DNA from: Streptococcus oralis
Lineage (GTDB): Bacteria > Bacillota > Bacilli > Lactobacillales > Streptococcaceae
Reading direction: 5' to 3'
Assembly (NCBI RefSeq): GCF_001983955.1
Contig: NZ_CP019562.1
Location: forward strand, 868,001-932,000
Length of the DNA: 64,000 nt
In this document: positions 17,569-28,714 of the stretch, one piece after another
Layout: the number at the start of each line of letters is the position of its first letter
How positions within the stretch are numbered: position 1 is the stretch's first letter
The notes under the pieces: model-generated
Databases searched by the model: none
What the model was told of the DNA's origin: nothing
Seen by the model: only the letters and a program-made list of their open reading frames with translations
Position numbers and translations under genes: made by a program

Positions 17569-19044
17569 ATGGATGTCATTATCGAACTAGCCAATAAGAT
17601 TTTCAAGCCAGTCTTGGAAATGGGTGGTCCTATCATCATGCTGATCATCTTGACAGTATTGGCTTTACTATTTGGAGTGAAATTCTCCAAAGCGCTTGAA
17701 GGTGGTATCAAACTTGCCATCGCCCTTACTGGTATCGGTGCTATCATCGGTATGCTCAACGGAGCTTTCTCAGCATCACTTGCAAAATTCGTTGAAAATA
17801 CTGGTATTCAATTGAACATCACTGACGTTGGTTGGGCACCACTTGCAACCATCACTTGGGGATCTGCATGGACACTTTACTTCTTGCTTGTAATGTTGAT
17901 TGTCAACATTGTGATGCTTGCAATGAAGAAAACAGATACACTTGACGTCGATATCTTCGATATCTGGCACTTGTCAATCACTGGTCTTTTGATCAAATGG
18001 TACGCAGACAACAATGGAGTTAGCCAAGGGGTTTCACTCTTCATCGCAACTGCAGCAGTTGTCCTTGTAGGTATTTTGAAAATCATCAACTCTGATTTGA
18101 TGAAACCAACTTTCGACGACCTTCTTAATGCACCAAGTTCATCACCAATGACTTCAACTCACATGAACTACATGATGAACCCAGTTATCATGGTCTTGGA
18201 TAAAATCTTTGATAAAGTATTGCCTGGTCTCGATAAATATGACTTTGACGCTGCAAAATTGAACAAAAAAATCGGTTTCTGGGGATCTAAATTCTTTATC
18301 GGTTTCATCCTTGGTATTGTTATTGGTTTGATGGGGACTCCACACCCAGTTGCTGGAGTAGAAGGAGCTGATAAATGGGAACTTGTTATTAAAGGTTGGT
18401 TGAGCCTTGGTTTGACTGCCGGTGTAGCTTTGGAACTCTTCTCACTTATCGGATCATGGTTCATCGCAGCCGTAGAACCACTCTCACAAGGTATTACAAA
18501 CGTTGCTACTAAACGTCTTCAAGGACGTAAATTCAACATCGGTCTTGACTGGCCTTTCATCGCTGGTCGCGCTGAAATCTGGGCTTGTGCTAACGTACTT
18601 GCTCCAATCATGCTAGTAGAAGCTGTGCTTCTTTCAAACGTCGGTAATGGTATCTTGCCACTTGCAGGTATCATCGCTATGGGTGTGACTCCAGCTCTCT
18701 TGGTTGTTACACGTGGTAAATTGCTCCGTATGATTATCTTCGGAACACTCTTGTTGCCTCTCTTCCTTCTTTCTGGTACTCTTATCGCTCCATTTGCAAC
18801 TGAACTTGCTAAAGGTGTAGGTGCCTTCCCAGAAGGTGTGAGCCAAACTCAATTGATCACTCACTCAACTCTTGAAGGACCAATTGAAAAACTATTTGGT
18901 TGGGCAATCGGTAATGCTACAACAGGTGATATCAAAGCAATCCTTGGTGCAGCAGTCTTCCTTGTATTCTATGTAGGTATCTTTGCTTGGTATAGAAAAC
19001 AAATGATCAAACGTAACGAAGAATACGCAGCAAATGCTAAATAA
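17569..19044 (+). CDS. PTS EIIC, galactitol family (sugar permease)
   Basis: 491-aa membrane protein with about ten to twelve hydrophobic segments, GatC-type. Codons are strongly biased to those of highly expressed streptococcal genes. It carries the sugar across the membrane while the EIIB phosphorylates it, so the product entering the cell would be galactose-6-phosphate, substrate of LacAB. Start ATG 17569 has GGGAGG 8 bp upstream. A terminator follows 26 bp after the stop. Confidence 0.9.
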   Translation: MDVIIELANKIFKPVLEMGGPIIMLIILTVLALLFGVKFSKALEGGIKLAIALTGIGAIIGMLNGAFSASLAKFVENTGIQLNITDVGWAPLATITWGSAWTLYFLLVMLIVNIVMLAMKKTDTLDVDIFDIWHLSITGLLIKWYADNNGVSQGVSLFIATAAVVLVGILKIINSDLMKPTFDDLLNAPSSSPMTSTHMNYMMNPVIMVLDKIFDKVLPGLDKYDFDAAKLNKKIGFWGSKFFIGFILGIVIGLMGTPHPVAGVEGADKWELVIKGWLSLGLTAGVALELFSLIGSWFIAAVEPLSQGITNVATKRLQGRKFNIGLDWPFIAGRAEIWACANVLAPIMLVEAVLLSNVGNGILPLAGIIAMGVTPALLVVTRGKLLRMIIFGTLLLPLFLLSGTLIAPFATELAKGVGAFPEGVSQTQLITHSTLEGPIEKLFGWAIGNATTGDIKAILGAAVFLVFYVGIFAWYRKQMIKRNEEYAANAK

Positions 19045-19070
19045 TTCGCTCCTATAAAATGTAAATTGTG

Positions 19071-19120
19071 AAAACTAGGTTGTTAATTTCCGACATTGGG
19101 AGTGGCAACCTAGTTTTTTA
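19071..19120 (+). terminator. Terminator after the EIIC gene
   Basis: AAAACTAGGTTG ... CAACCTAGTTTTTTA, 12-bp stem and T-run. It separates the PTS operon from the epimerase gene. Confidence 0.85.
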
Positions 19121-19151
19121 TCTAAAGATCTAAAAATAGTTGGAGAACATT

Positions 19152-20048
19152 ATGGTAATTGAAATCAAATCAGACCAGTTAACGGTCCAGTTTAAAACCT
19201 TAGGTGGCGCCTTATCGTCGATCAAGGATCGAGAAGGCATTGAGTATCTGTGGCAAGGAGATGCCACTTACTGGAGTGGACAAGCGCCAGTACTTTTTCC
19301 AATCTGCGGCTCTTTAAGAGAAGATACAGCCTTCTACAGTCATGCAGATGGAACGGAGACGAAAGGAAACATTCCTCGTCATGGTTTGGTCCGTAAAAAA
19401 GAATTTGACTTAGTTGATCAAACAGAAAACAGCGTAACCTTTGCTATCGAAGATGATGAGAATACTTATCAAAACTATCCTTATCATTTCCGTCTTGAAA
19501 TCACTTATCTAGTGACTGGCAAGACTGTTCGTACTCAATACAAAGTCCTTAATAAAGAAACGAATAAAGTAATGCCATTCTTTATAGGAGGACATCCAGG
19601 ATTTAATTGTCCTCTACTTGATGATGACGTCTATGAAGATTACTATTTAGAGTTTGAGAAAGAAGAGACTTGCTCTGTTCCCCGTCCTTTCCCAGAGACT
19701 GGACTCTTAGACTTCCAAGATAGAAGTCCATGGTTGGATTCACAAAAGGAAGTGGATCTGAGTTACGATCTGTTTAGTGTAGATGCAGTGACTTTGGATG
19801 AGTTGCATTCCAGAACAATTGCCCTTCGTTCTCGTAAGCATGAGAAGGGATTAAAAGTACACTTCCAAGAGTTCTCAAATCTCATCATTTGGTCAACTTT
19901 GAATAAGGGACCATTCATTGCCTTTGAACCTTGGTCTGGATTATCAACATCTCTTGAAGAAGGAGATCATTTAGAAGATAAGAAGAACGTTCGTCTCCTA
20001 GAACCGGGTCAAGTAGATCAGATTGGCTTTGATATTGAAATATTTTAG
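19152..20048 (+). CDS. Aldose 1-epimerase family protein (LacX-like)
   Basis: 298 aa, galactose mutarotase-like beta protein: IPRHGLVRKKEF (His region), FFIGGHPGFNCP (catalytic His) and a late conserved Glu (IAFEPWSG). It resembles LacX of lactic acid bacteria, a member of the aldose epimerase family of uncertain substrate. The frame is open from a TTG at 19140; the ATG at 19152 has GGAG at about 8 bp and is preferred. No strong promoter is visible between the terminator before it and its start, so it may depend on read-through. Confidence 0.85.
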   Translation: MVIEIKSDQLTVQFKTLGGALSSIKDREGIEYLWQGDATYWSGQAPVLFPICGSLREDTAFYSHADGTETKGNIPRHGLVRKKEFDLVDQTENSVTFAIEDDENTYQNYPYHFRLEITYLVTGKTVRTQYKVLNKETNKVMPFFIGGHPGFNCPLLDDDVYEDYYLEFEKEETCSVPRPFPETGLLDFQDRSPWLDSQKEVDLSYDLFSVDAVTLDELHSRTIALRSRKHEKGLKVHFQEFSNLIIWSTLNKGPFIAFEPWSGLSTSLEEGDHLEDKKNVRLLEPGQVDQIGFDIEIF

Positions 20049-20079
20049 ATAAAAAACCACAAAAACAAACATTTACTGT

Positions 20080-20108
20080 TGACTTTTTCTATAAATAGGA
20101 GTATATTA
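20080..20108 (+). promoter_or_regulatory. lacA promoter
   Basis: TTGACT (20080-20085), 17 bp, TATATT (20103-20108). Predicted start about 20115, inside the first operator below. Confidence 0.75.
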
Positions 20109-20109
20109 T

Positions 20110-20147
20110 GTTTGTAAGCAACAAATGATGTTTGTAACAAACAAATA
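20110..20147. promoter_or_regulatory. Two tandem LacR-type operators
   Basis: TGTTTGT at 20110-20116 and 20130-20136, each followed by an ACAAA half. The second is a perfect palindrome (TGTTTGT A ACAAACA, 20130-20144). The copies are 20 bp apart, about two helical turns, directly after the -10. Position and symmetry suggest the LacR repressor; binding is inferred. Confidence 0.65.
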
Positions 20148-20159
20148 ATCACTTGTTAT

Positions 20160-20334
20160 ATTCTCTTTCGAGGAGAAAGTTTGTTTCTAGGAACTTGATT
20201 TCCTAGACTTGGATAAGCTATCGAACAGCTTATTCAATCAAATTTGTCAATAAACTGCTAGAAAGTCTTTTGTAGGTAAACTGCTAACTATAAAAGTCTT
20301 TACTAGCCTAGAATAATAAAAAGGAGTATACAAT
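20160..20334 (+). promoter_or_regulatory. Long structured 5' leader of lacA
   Basis: About 190 nt of untranslated RNA with consecutive hairpins: TCTAGGAA/TTCCTAGA (20187-20208, 8 bp), ATAAGCT/AGCTTAT (20214-20234, extendable to 9 bp), and GCTAG/CTAGC (20258-20308). A small CTTTC/GAAAG stem lies at 20166-20180. No T-run follows any of them, so these are not simple terminators. ACTGCTA occurs twice (20255-20261 and 20281-20287). Confidence 0.55.
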
Positions 20335-20760
20335 ATGTCTATTGTTATCGGTGCAGATGCTGCAGGTTTGAGATTGAAAGAAGTTGTGAAAGACTTCTTG
20401 GAAAAAGAAAACTTCCACGTTGTGGATGTTACAGCTGAAGGTCAAGACTTTGTTGATGTGACTCTTGCTGTTGCTGCAGAAGTAAACAAAGAAGAACAAA
20501 ACCTTGGTATCGTGATTGATGCTTATGGTGCTGGTCCTTTCATGGTTGCAACAAAAATCAAAGGAATGGTTGCTGCAGAAGTATCTGACGAACGTTCAGC
20601 TTATATGACTCGTGGTCACAACAACTCACGTATGATCACTATGGGTGCACAACTTGTTGGTGATGAATTGGCTAAAAACATTGCTAAAGGTTTTGTTAAT
20701 GGTAAATACGACGGTGGTCGTCACCAAATTCGGGTCGATATGTTGAACAAAATGTGCTAA
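20335..20760 (+). CDS. lacA: Galactose-6-phosphate isomerase subunit LacA
   Basis: 141-aa RpiB/LacA family protein ([18 protein letters not shown], then [40 protein letters not shown]). With LacB it forms the isomerase that turns galactose-6-phosphate into tagatose-6-phosphate. Codons are those of highly expressed genes. AAAAAGGAG Shine-Dalgarno upstream. First gene of lacABCD. Confidence 0.96.
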   Translation: MSIVIGADAAGLRLKEVVKDFLEKENFHVVDVTAEGQDFVDVTLAVAAEVNKEEQNLGIVIDAYGAGPFMVATKIKGMVAAEVSDERSAYMTRGHNNSRMITMGAQLVGDELAKNIAKGFVNGKYDGGRHQIRVDMLNKMC

Positions 20761-20790
20761 TTAGATTACAGTAAGAAAGGTAAGATAAAA

Positions 20791-21306
20791 ATGAGAATTG
20801 CAATTGGATGTGACCACATCGTAACAGATGAAAAAATGGCGGTTTCAGAGTTTTTGAAATCAAAAGGATATGAAGTCATCGACTTTGGTACCTATGATCA
20901 CACACGTACTCACTACCCAATCTTTGGTAAAAAAGTTGGTGAAGCCGTTACAAGCGGTCAAGCTGATCTTGGGGTATGTATCTGTGGTACTGGTGTTGGT
21001 ATCAACAACGCTGTAAATAAAGTTCCAGGAGTTCGTTCTGCCTTGGTTCGTGATATGACAACAGCACTTTATGCAAAAGAACAATTGAATGCCAACGTTA
21101 TTGGTTTTGGTGGTAAAATTACTGGTGAATTGCTTATGTGCGATATCATTGAAGCTTTCATCAAAGCTGAATACAAACCATCAGAAGAAAACAAAAAATT
21201 GATTGCGAAAATTGAGCACGTTGAAACTCACAATGCTCATCAAGCAGATGCAAACTTCTTTACAGAATTCCTTGAAAAATGGGATCGCGGTGAATACCAC
21301 GACTAA
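20791..21306 (+). CDS. lacB: Galactose-6-phosphate isomerase subunit LacB
   Basis: 171-aa RpiB-family subunit carrying the catalytic-type motifs [11 protein letters not shown] and [25 protein letters not shown] (the Cys and GTGxG anion hole). Partner of LacA, 30 bp downstream of it. Start with AAGGTAAG upstream. Confidence 0.96.
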   Translation: MRIAIGCDHIVTDEKMAVSEFLKSKGYEVIDFGTYDHTRTHYPIFGKKVGEAVTSGQADLGVCICGTGVGINNAVNKVPGVRSALVRDMTTALYAKEQLNANVIGFGGKITGELLMCDIIEAFIKAEYKPSEENKKLIAKIEHVETHNAHQADANFFTEFLEKWDRGEYHD

Positions 21307-21316
21307 GAGGTGACGC

Positions 21317-22246
21317 ATGATTTTAACAGTCACAATGAATCCATCCATTGATATTTCTTATCCTTTGGATGAATTAAAAATTGACACTGTCAACCGTGTG
21401 GTGGACGTGACCAAGACAGCTGGTGGTAAAGGGCTCAATGTTACACGAGTTCTTTCAGAATTTGGTGATTCTGTTGTTGCTACTGGTTTGGTCGGTGGTA
21501 AACTTGGTGAGTTTTTAGTAGAGCATATCGACGATAAAGTAACGAAACGTTTCTTCTCAATCAAAGGAGAGACTCGAAACTGTATCGCTATTCTGCACGG
21601 TGACAACCAAACAGAAATCCTTGAAAAAGGTCCCGAAGTTCTGGAACAAGAAGGTCAAGATTTCTTGGTTCATTTCGAAAATCTTCTTAACACTGTGGAA
21701 GTAGTTGCTATCTCTGGTAGTCTGCCAGCAGGTCTTCCAGTTGATTACTATGCGAGCTTAGTAGAACTTGCTAATCGCGCAGGAAAACCAGTTGTTTTGG
21801 ATTGCTCAGGTGCTGCCCTTCAGGCGGTTCTTGAATCACCACATAAACCAACAGTAATCAAACCAAATAACGAAGAATTGTCTCAGCTTCTTGGGAAAGA
21901 AGTTTCTGAGGATTTGGATTTATTAAAAGAAGTTCTTCAAGAGCCTCTATTTGCAGGGATTGAGTGGATAATTGTTTCACTTGGAGCAAATGGTGCTTTT
22001 GCAAAACACGGTGATACTTTCTACAAGGTAGATATTCCAAGAATTCAGGTAGTGAACCCTGTTGGATCTGGTGATTCTACTGTGGCAGGGATTTCATCAG
22101 GACTTCTTCATAAGGAATCGGATGTAGAACTCCTCATCAAGGCCAATGTCCTTGGTATGCTCAATGCTCAAGAAAAAATGACAGGTCATGTCAATATGGC
22201 TAACTATCAAGCTCTATATGATCAATTAATAGTAAAAGAGGTATAA
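21317..22246 (+). CDS. lacC: Tagatose-6-phosphate kinase LacC
   Basis: 309-aa PfkB-family kinase. N-terminal [16 protein letters not shown] and the [15 protein letters not shown] block bind sugar phosphate; the C-terminal signature [13 protein letters not shown] holds the catalytic Asp. It phosphorylates tagatose-6-phosphate to the 1,6-bisphosphate for LacD. It begins 10 bp after lacB (AGAGGTG Shine-Dalgarno) and ends 1 bp before lacD's ATG. Confidence 0.95.
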   Translation: MILTVTMNPSIDISYPLDELKIDTVNRVVDVTKTAGGKGLNVTRVLSEFGDSVVATGLVGGKLGEFLVEHIDDKVTKRFFSIKGETRNCIAILHGDNQTEILEKGPEVLEQEGQDFLVHFENLLNTVEVVAISGSLPAGLPVDYYASLVELANRAGKPVVLDCSGAALQAVLESPHKPTVIKPNNEELSQLLGKEVSEDLDLLKEVLQEPLFAGIEWIIVSLGANGAFAKHGDTFYKVDIPRIQVVNPVGSGDSTVAGISSGLLHKESDVELLIKANVLGMLNAQEKMTGHVNMANYQALYDQLIVKEV

Positions 22247-22247
22247 A

Positions 22248-23228
22248 ATGGCTTTAACAGAAAACAAACGTGCATGCTTAGAAAAACTTTCAGATGAAAA
22301 CGGCATTATCTCAGCTCTTGCCTTTGACCAACGTGGTGCTTTGAAACGCCTTATGGCCCAATACCAAACAGAAGAGCCAACAGTGGCTCAAATGGAAGAA
22401 CTCAAAGTCTTGGTAGCAGATGAATTAACAAAATACGCATCCTCTATGCTTCTCGACCCAGAGTATGGTCTTCCAGCTACAAAAGCGCTTGATCCAAATG
22501 CTGGTCTTCTCCTTGCTTATGAGAAAACAGGTTATGACACAACTAGCACCAAACGCTTGCCTGACTGCTTGGATGTTTGGTCTGCCAAACGCATCAAAGA
22601 ACAAGGCGCAGATGCAGTCAAATTCTTGCTTTACTATGACGTAGACAGCTCTGACGAACTCAACCAACAAAAACAAGCCTACATCGAACGCATCGGTTCT
22701 GAGTGTGTGGCGGAAGACATTCCATTCTTCCTTGAAATCCTTGCTTACGATGAAAAAATCGCTGACGCTGGTTCTGCAGAATACGCAAAAGTGAAGCCAC
22801 ACAAGGTTATCGGTGCTATGAAGGTCTTCTCAGACCCACGCTTCAACATCGATGTCTTGAAAGTGGAAGTTCCAGTCAACGTCAAATACGTTGAAGGCTT
22901 TGGCGATGGTGAAATCGTTCATACACGTGAAGAAGCAGCAGCCTTCTTCAAAGCGCAAGATGAAGCAACTAACTTGCCATACATCTACTTGAGTGCAGGT
23001 GTATCAGCTAAACTCTTCCAAGAAACCCTTGTCTTTGCCCACGAATCAGGCGCAAACTTCAACGGAGTTCTTTGCGGCCGTGCAACCTGGGCTGGATCAG
23101 TTGAAGCTTACATCAAAGATGGTGAAGCAGCAGCTCGCGAATGGCTTCGCACAACTGGTTTTGAAAACATTGACGAACTCAACAAGGTTCTTCAAACAAC
23201 AGCGACTTCATGGACTGAACGTGTATAA
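22248..23228 (+). CDS. lacD: Tagatose-1,6-bisphosphate aldolase LacD
   Basis: 326-aa class I aldolase of the LacD family ([21 protein letters not shown] with the Schiff-base Lys, [22 protein letters not shown]). It splits tagatose-1,6-bisphosphate into dihydroxyacetone phosphate and glyceraldehyde-3-phosphate, entering glycolysis. Very strong codon bias. The Shine-Dalgarno AAGAGG lies in the end of lacC, indicating coupling. Confidence 0.96.
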   Translation: MALTENKRACLEKLSDENGIISALAFDQRGALKRLMAQYQTEEPTVAQMEELKVLVADELTKYASSMLLDPEYGLPATKALDPNAGLLLAYEKTGYDTTSTKRLPDCLDVWSAKRIKEQGADAVKFLLYYDVDSSDELNQQKQAYIERIGSECVAEDIPFFLEILAYDEKIADAGSAEYAKVKPHKVIGAMKVFSDPRFNIDVLKVEVPVNVKYVEGFGDGEIVHTREEAAAFFKAQDEATNLPYIYLSAGVSAKLFQETLVFAHESGANFNGVLCGRATWAGSVEAYIKDGEAAAREWLRTTGFENIDELNKVLQTTATSWTERV

Positions 23229-23287
23229 GTTTTCCCCCCCTAATCTTAGGAACATTGATCTAAATAAAAATTTTAAAAAAAGTTACA

Positions 23288-23324
23288 TGTAAAGGTTTAC
23301 AAAAAAACTGACTTGTGCTATACT
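23288..23324 (+). promoter_or_regulatory. lacT promoter with overlapping cre-like palindrome
   Basis: TTTACA (23296-23301), 17 bp, TATACT (23319-23324). TGTAAAGGTTTACA at 23288-23301 is a 14-bp near-perfect palindrome that fits the CcpA cre consensus except for GG in place of the central CG, and it covers the -35. Confidence 0.65.
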
Positions 23325-23343
23325 TAAATCACAAGTTAATACA

Positions 23344-23374
23344 AGGTGAGTGTTACTAAGTAATATTAGGCATG
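23344..23374 (+). promoter_or_regulatory. Ribonucleic antiterminator (RAT) site for LacT
   Basis: GGTGAGTGTTACT..GTAATATTAGGCATGATC has the RAT pattern of BglG/LacT family targets (GGnnnGTTACT...AGGCA) and partly overlaps the stem of the terminator that follows, the arrangement needed for antitermination. Confidence 0.7.
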
Positions 23375-23427
23375 ATCACAGATGGATTAGAAATCAAAGG
23401 ATTTTCTAGTTCATTTGTGGTCATTTT
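23372..23427 (+). terminator. LacT-controlled terminator upstream of lacT
   Basis: ATGATCACAGATG ... CATTTGTGGTCAT pair along 13 positions (with G-U) and are followed by TTTTTT. In the leader before lacT, so lacT-lacFE-lacG expression should need antitermination. Confidence 0.8.
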
Positions 23428-23466
23428 TTATACTCATATACCTTTAAGAGATAAAAGGAGGTTGCC

Positions 23467-24303
23467 ATGTATCGAATTCTAAACCCAATGAATCACAACG
23501 TCTCACTTGTCAGAAATGACAAAGGAGAAGAAGTGATTGTGATTGGTAAAGGGATTGCATTTGGGAAAAAGAAGGGGGATTTGATTGCTGAAGATCAAGT
23601 TGAGAAAATCTTTCGGATGAAGACAGAAGAGTCTAGGGAAAACTTTATGGCTCTGCTAAAAGATGTTCCGCTGGATTTTATCACAGTGACTTATGAAATC
23701 ATTGATAAGCTATCAAAGAAATATCATTATCCGATTCAAGAGTATCTCTACGTAACCTTGACAGATCATATTTACTGTTCTTACCAAGCTCTAGCACAAG
23801 GAAGGTACAAGGATAGTAATCTGCCAGATATTTCCACTAAGTATCCTGTCGCTTTTCAAATCGCAAAGGAAGCTTTTGAAATCTATCGTCAGAAGTTGAC
23901 AGATCATTTCCCTGAGGATGAAATTATTCGGATCGCTTATCATTTCATCAATGCCGAAGGGGAGAATGAAGTTCAAGTGGTTGAGTCGATTGATAAGAGG
24001 AAAGAAATTCTCAGGAATGTTGAAGAAGTGCTAAAGGGTTATGCAATTCAACGAACCAAAGAGAATAATCATTTCTATGATCGTTTTATGATTCATTTGA
24101 ATTATTTCTTGGATTATTTAGACAGATCTAGAGATGATAACCAATCACTTCTGGATATGGAAGATCATATTAAACAATCCTATCCAAGAGCGTTCGAGAT
24201 TGGTTCCAAGATCTATGATGTGATTACGCAACATACGGGTCTTGATTTGTATAAAAGTGAACGAGTTTATCTAGTTCTACATATCCAACGTTTATTGTCA
24301 TAA
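23467..24303 (+). CDS. lacT: Transcription antiterminator LacT (BglG family)
   Basis: 278 aa. N-terminal RNA-binding CAT domain (MYRILNPMNHNVSLVRND...GKGIAFGKKKGD, residues 1-55), then two PRD domains with conserved His residues (LTDHIYCS and YHFINAEGE in PRD1; HLNYFLDYL and VLHIQRLL in PRD2). When lactose/galactose PTS flux lowers phosphorylation by EII, LacT binds the RAT and prevents termination. Both RAT and terminator lie just upstream of its own gene. Confidence 0.95.
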   Translation: MYRILNPMNHNVSLVRNDKGEEVIVIGKGIAFGKKKGDLIAEDQVEKIFRMKTEESRENFMALLKDVPLDFITVTYEIIDKLSKKYHYPIQEYLYVTLTDHIYCSYQALAQGRYKDSNLPDISTKYPVAFQIAKEAFEIYRQKLTDHFPEDEIIRIAYHFINAEGENEVQVVESIDKRKEILRNVEEVLKGYAIQRTKENNHFYDRFMIHLNYFLDYLDRSRDDNQSLLDMEDHIKQSYPRAFEIGSKIYDVITQHTGLDLYKSERVYLVLHIQRLLS

Positions 24304-24338
24304 AAATTTAATTAAAAATACATAAGGAGAATTCTATC

Positions 24339-24656
24339 ATGAATAGAGAAGAAGTAACATTGTTAGGTTTTGAAATTGTTGCCTATGCTGGCGATGCTCG
24401 ATCAAAACTATTGGAAGCTTTAAAGGCTGCTGAAGCTGGCGATTTTGCGAAAGCGGATAGTTTAGTTGAGGAAGCTGGTGGCTGTATCGCCGAGGCTCAT
24501 CACGCGCAAACAAGTCTATTGACCAAGGAAGCCGCTGGTGAGGATTTGGCCTATAGTGTGACCATGATGCATGGTCAGGATCACTTGATGACAACTATCT
24601 TGCTCAAAGATTTGATGCACCATTTAATCGAACTCTATAAGAGAGGAGTTAAGTAA
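24339..24656 (+). CDS. lacF: Lactose PTS EIIA (LacF)
   Basis: 105-aa trimeric helical EIIA of the lactose/cellobiose family. The phosphorylated His is in [10 protein letters not shown] (about residue 78). It takes phosphate from HPr and gives it to the EIIB part of LacE. The ATG has AAGGAG upstream. Its stop (TAATG) overlaps the lacE ATG by one base. Confidence 0.95.
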   Translation: MNREEVTLLGFEIVAYAGDARSKLLEALKAAEAGDFAKADSLVEEAGGCIAEAHHAQTSLLTKEAAGEDLAYSVTMMHGQDHLMTTILLKDLMHHLIELYKRGVK

Positions 24657-26350
24657 TGAACAAACTAATTTCATTTATCGAGAAAGGGAAGCCTTTCTTT
24701 GAAAAACTGTCTCGTAATATCTATCTTCGTGCTATTCGTGATGGTTTCATTGCAGGTATGCCTGTTATTCTCTTCTCAAGTATCTTTATCTTGATTGCCT
24801 TTGTTCCTAACTCATGGGGTTTTAAATGGTCTGACGAAGTTGTAGCCTTTCTGATGAAACCTTACAGCTATTCAATGGGGATTCTAGCTCTCTTGGTAGC
24901 TGGTACAACAGCTAAGTCATTGACCGACTCAGTAAACCGTAGCATGGAGAAAACCAATCAAATCAACTATATGTCAACATTGTTGGCAGCAATTGTTGGT
25001 TTGTTGATGTTGGCAGCTGATCCTATCGAAAATGGCCTAGCTACTGGATTCTTGGGGACAAAAGGTTTGCTTTCAGCCTTCCTTGCTGCCTTTGTTACTG
25101 TAGCTATCTATAAGGTTTGTGTTAAGAACAACGTCACTATTCGTATGCCTGACGAAGTTCCACCAAATATCTCACAAGTCTTTAAAGATGTGATTCCATT
25201 CACTCTATCAGTGGTTTCTCTTTATGCTCTTGATTTACTAGCTCGTCATTTTGTTGGAGCCAGCGTTGCAGAATCAATTGGAAAATTCTTTGCACCATTA
25301 TTCTCTGCAGCTGATGGCTATCTAGGTATTACCATTATCTTTGGTGCTTTTGCCTTCTTCTGGTTTGTTGGTATCCACGGTCCTTCCATCGTTGAACCAG
25401 CAATCGCGGCTATTACCTATGCAAATGCCGAAGTCAACTTGAACCTTCTCCAACAAGGGATGCACGCTGACAAGATTCTTACTTCTGGTACACAAATGTT
25501 TATCGTTACCATGGGTGGTACTGGTGCGACACTGGTTGTTCCATTCATGTTCATGTGGTTAACAAAATCAAAACGTAACCGTGCAATCGGACGTGCTTCA
25601 GTAGTTCCAACTTTCTTTGGTGTAAATGAACCAATCTTGTTTGGAGCACCGCTTGTCTTGAACCCGATTTTCTTTATTCCATTTATCTTTGCGCCAATTG
25701 CCAACGTATGGATCTTTAAATTCTTCATTGAAACGCTTGGCATGAACTCATTTACTGCCAACCTTCCTTGGACAACACCAGGTCCGCTCGGTATTGTTCT
25801 CGGTACAAACTTCCAATTCTTGTCATTTGTACTTGCTGCTTTGTTAATCCTTGTTGACGTAGCCATTTACTATCCATTCCTCAAGGTTTATGATGAACAA
25901 ATCCTTGAAGAAGAACGTTCTGGTAAAGCCAATGATGAATTGAAAGAAAAAGTAGCTGCAAACTTCAATACTGCCAAAGCAGATGCTATTCTTGAAAAAG
26001 CTGGTGTAGAAGCAGCGCAAAACACAATTACTGAAGAAACCAATGTCTTGGTTCTCTGTGCAGGTGGAGGAACAAGTGGTCTCCTCGCAAATGCTTTAAA
26101 TAAAGCAGCTGCGGAGTACAAGGTTCCTGTTAAAGCAGCAGCTGGTGGCTATGGTGCTCACCGTGAAATGTTGCCTGAGTTTGATCTGGTTATCCTTGCT
26201 CCTCAAGTTGCTTCTAACTTTGAAGATATGAAAGCAGAGACCGACAAACTTGGTATCAAACTTGCCAAGACAGAAGGTGGCCAATACATTAAATTGACTC
26301 GCGATGGAAAAGGTGCTCTTGCCTTTGTTCAAGCGCAGTTTGAAGAATAA
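24656..26350 (+). CDS. lacE: Lactose PTS EIICB (LacE)
   Basis: 564 aa. EIIC domain of about ten membrane segments (residues 1-430) with the conserved [13 protein letters not shown] loop and [18 protein letters not shown], then a linker and EIIB domain with the phospho-Cys in [15 protein letters not shown] (about residue 470). It imports lactose as lactose-6-phosphate. Length and fusion order are those of streptococcal and lactococcal LacE. Confidence 0.96.
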   Translation: MNKLISFIEKGKPFFEKLSRNIYLRAIRDGFIAGMPVILFSSIFILIAFVPNSWGFKWSDEVVAFLMKPYSYSMGILALLVAGTTAKSLTDSVNRSMEKTNQINYMSTLLAAIVGLLMLAADPIENGLATGFLGTKGLLSAFLAAFVTVAIYKVCVKNNVTIRMPDEVPPNISQVFKDVIPFTLSVVSLYALDLLARHFVGASVAESIGKFFAPLFSAADGYLGITIIFGAFAFFWFVGIHGPSIVEPAIAAITYANAEVNLNLLQQGMHADKILTSGTQMFIVTMGGTGATLVVPFMFMWLTKSKRNRAIGRASVVPTFFGVNEPILFGAPLVLNPIFFIPFIFAPIANVWIFKFFIETLGMNSFTANLPWTTPGPLGIVLGTNFQFLSFVLAALLILVDVAIYYPFLKVYDEQILEEERSGKANDELKEKVAANFNTAKADAILEKAGVEAAQNTITEETNVLVLCAGGGTSGLLANALNKAAAEYKVPVKAAAGGYGAHREMLPEFDLVILAPQVASNFEDMKAETDKLGIKLAKTEGGQYIKLTRDGKGALAFVQAQFEE

Positions 26351-26364
26351 AAGGTAAATAGCAA

Positions 26365-26412
26365 AGAAGTGAGATGGCGGAATTCCTCCCAACTCTATCT
26401 CCATCTCATTTC
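26365..26412 (+). other. Hairpin between lacE and lacG
   Basis: GAAGTGAGATGG ... CCATCTCATTTC pair over 12 positions with a large loop and no T-run. It could be an mRNA processing or stabilising element that sets lacE and lacG levels apart. Confidence 0.45.
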
Positions 26413-26422
26413 TATTTCTTGA

Positions 26423-27841
<1,419 letters not shown>

Positions 27842-27849
27842 AATTTAAC

Positions 27850-27883
27850 AAAAATTCCCCGCCAAAAGGCAGGGGAATTTTTA
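27850..27883. terminator. Bidirectional terminator between lacG and lacR
   Basis: AAAATTCCCC..CC AAAA GG..GGGGAATTTTT, strong stem with A- and T-runs serving both converging genes. Confidence 0.9.
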
Positions 27884-28648
27884 TGGTTTTGATAAAAGAA
27901 TGGTTGTTTGTTTCGACAGCTCTTCAAATGTTTCCTGACTCAGTTTGGCATCTGAAACGATGGTATCAATCTCTGAGATATTGTAGAACGTGTAAAAATC
28001 AAACTTATTAAACTTACTGTGGTCTGCCAGTAAGTATTTTTTATTGGCATTGTTCAAGGCGATTCGTTGTACCTCGCCCTCTTCTTCACTGAAAGTAGCA
28101 ATTGCCTTATCCTTAATACCATTACAGCTTACAAAAGCTTTAGAAAACTGAAGATTGGCTAAATCCTGCAGGGTAAGTGTTCCCACAAAAGCTCCAGTGA
28201 TAGAGCGATAATTTCCACCAATCAAAATCAAATCTGTTAGTTTTCGTTCGTTTAGGATGAGAAAAACTGGAAGACTGTTTGTTACAACACGAATATTATC
28301 AATTGGGAGTTCACGAGCAAAACATTCTAAGGTTGTTCCTGGACCAATAAAAATAGTTTCACCTTCGTCAATCAAATGACCTGCAAAACGGCTAATTTCT
28401 TGTTTTTCAGCAATCTGCAAGCCTTGTTTTTCAACATTTGAGCGTTCGTTGTTTAAGAGAGAACCTGTACGAAGTTTTTCAGCGCCACCGTGCACACGAA
28501 CCAGCAAATCCTTATCTGCCAATTCTTGTAAGTAGCGACGAGCTGTCATATCTGACACATCAAGACTCTCCATAATCTCTTTTACAGTAATAGTGCCTTT
28601 TGTGTTTACTGCTTCTAGAATACTATCTAGTTTTTCTTGCTTTAGCAT
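27881..28648 (-). CDS. lacR: Lactose phosphotransferase repressor LacR (DeoR family)
   Basis: 255 aa. DeoR-type winged helix at the N-terminus (MLKQEKLDSILEAVNTKGTITVKEIMESLDVSDMTARRYLQEL), then a DeoR sensor domain (FIGPGTTLECFA, the phosphosugar loop; TNSLPVF; LLADHSKFNKFDFY). It represses the lac genes until tagatose-6-phosphate appears. The frame is open from a GTG at 28657, but that overlaps the GAGGTG Shine-Dalgarno; ATG 28648 is chosen. Transcribed towards lacG, with its own promoter and a probable autoregulatory site upstream. Confidence 0.95.
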   Translation of the reverse strand: MLKQEKLDSILEAVNTKGTITVKEIMESLDVSDMTARRYLQELADKDLLVRVHGGAEKLRTGSLLNNERSNVEKQGLQIAEKQEISRFAGHLIDEGETIFIGPGTTLECFARELPIDNIRVVTNSLPVFLILNERKLTDLILIGGNYRSITGAFVGTLTLQDLANLQFSKAFVSCNGIKDKAIATFSEEEGEVQRIALNNANKKYLLADHSKFNKFDFYTFYNISEIDTIVSDAKLSQETFEELSKQTTILLSKP

Positions 28649-28714
28649 CCTTATCACCTCGATTTCTACTATTATTATCTTACCATAAAACGCTCAATCA
28701 ATCAAATAGAAAAA

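Noticed and set aside
23234..23240. Run of seven C bases after lacD
   Set aside because: Could suggest slippage-based phase variation, but it is outside any reading frame and not in a promoter spacer.
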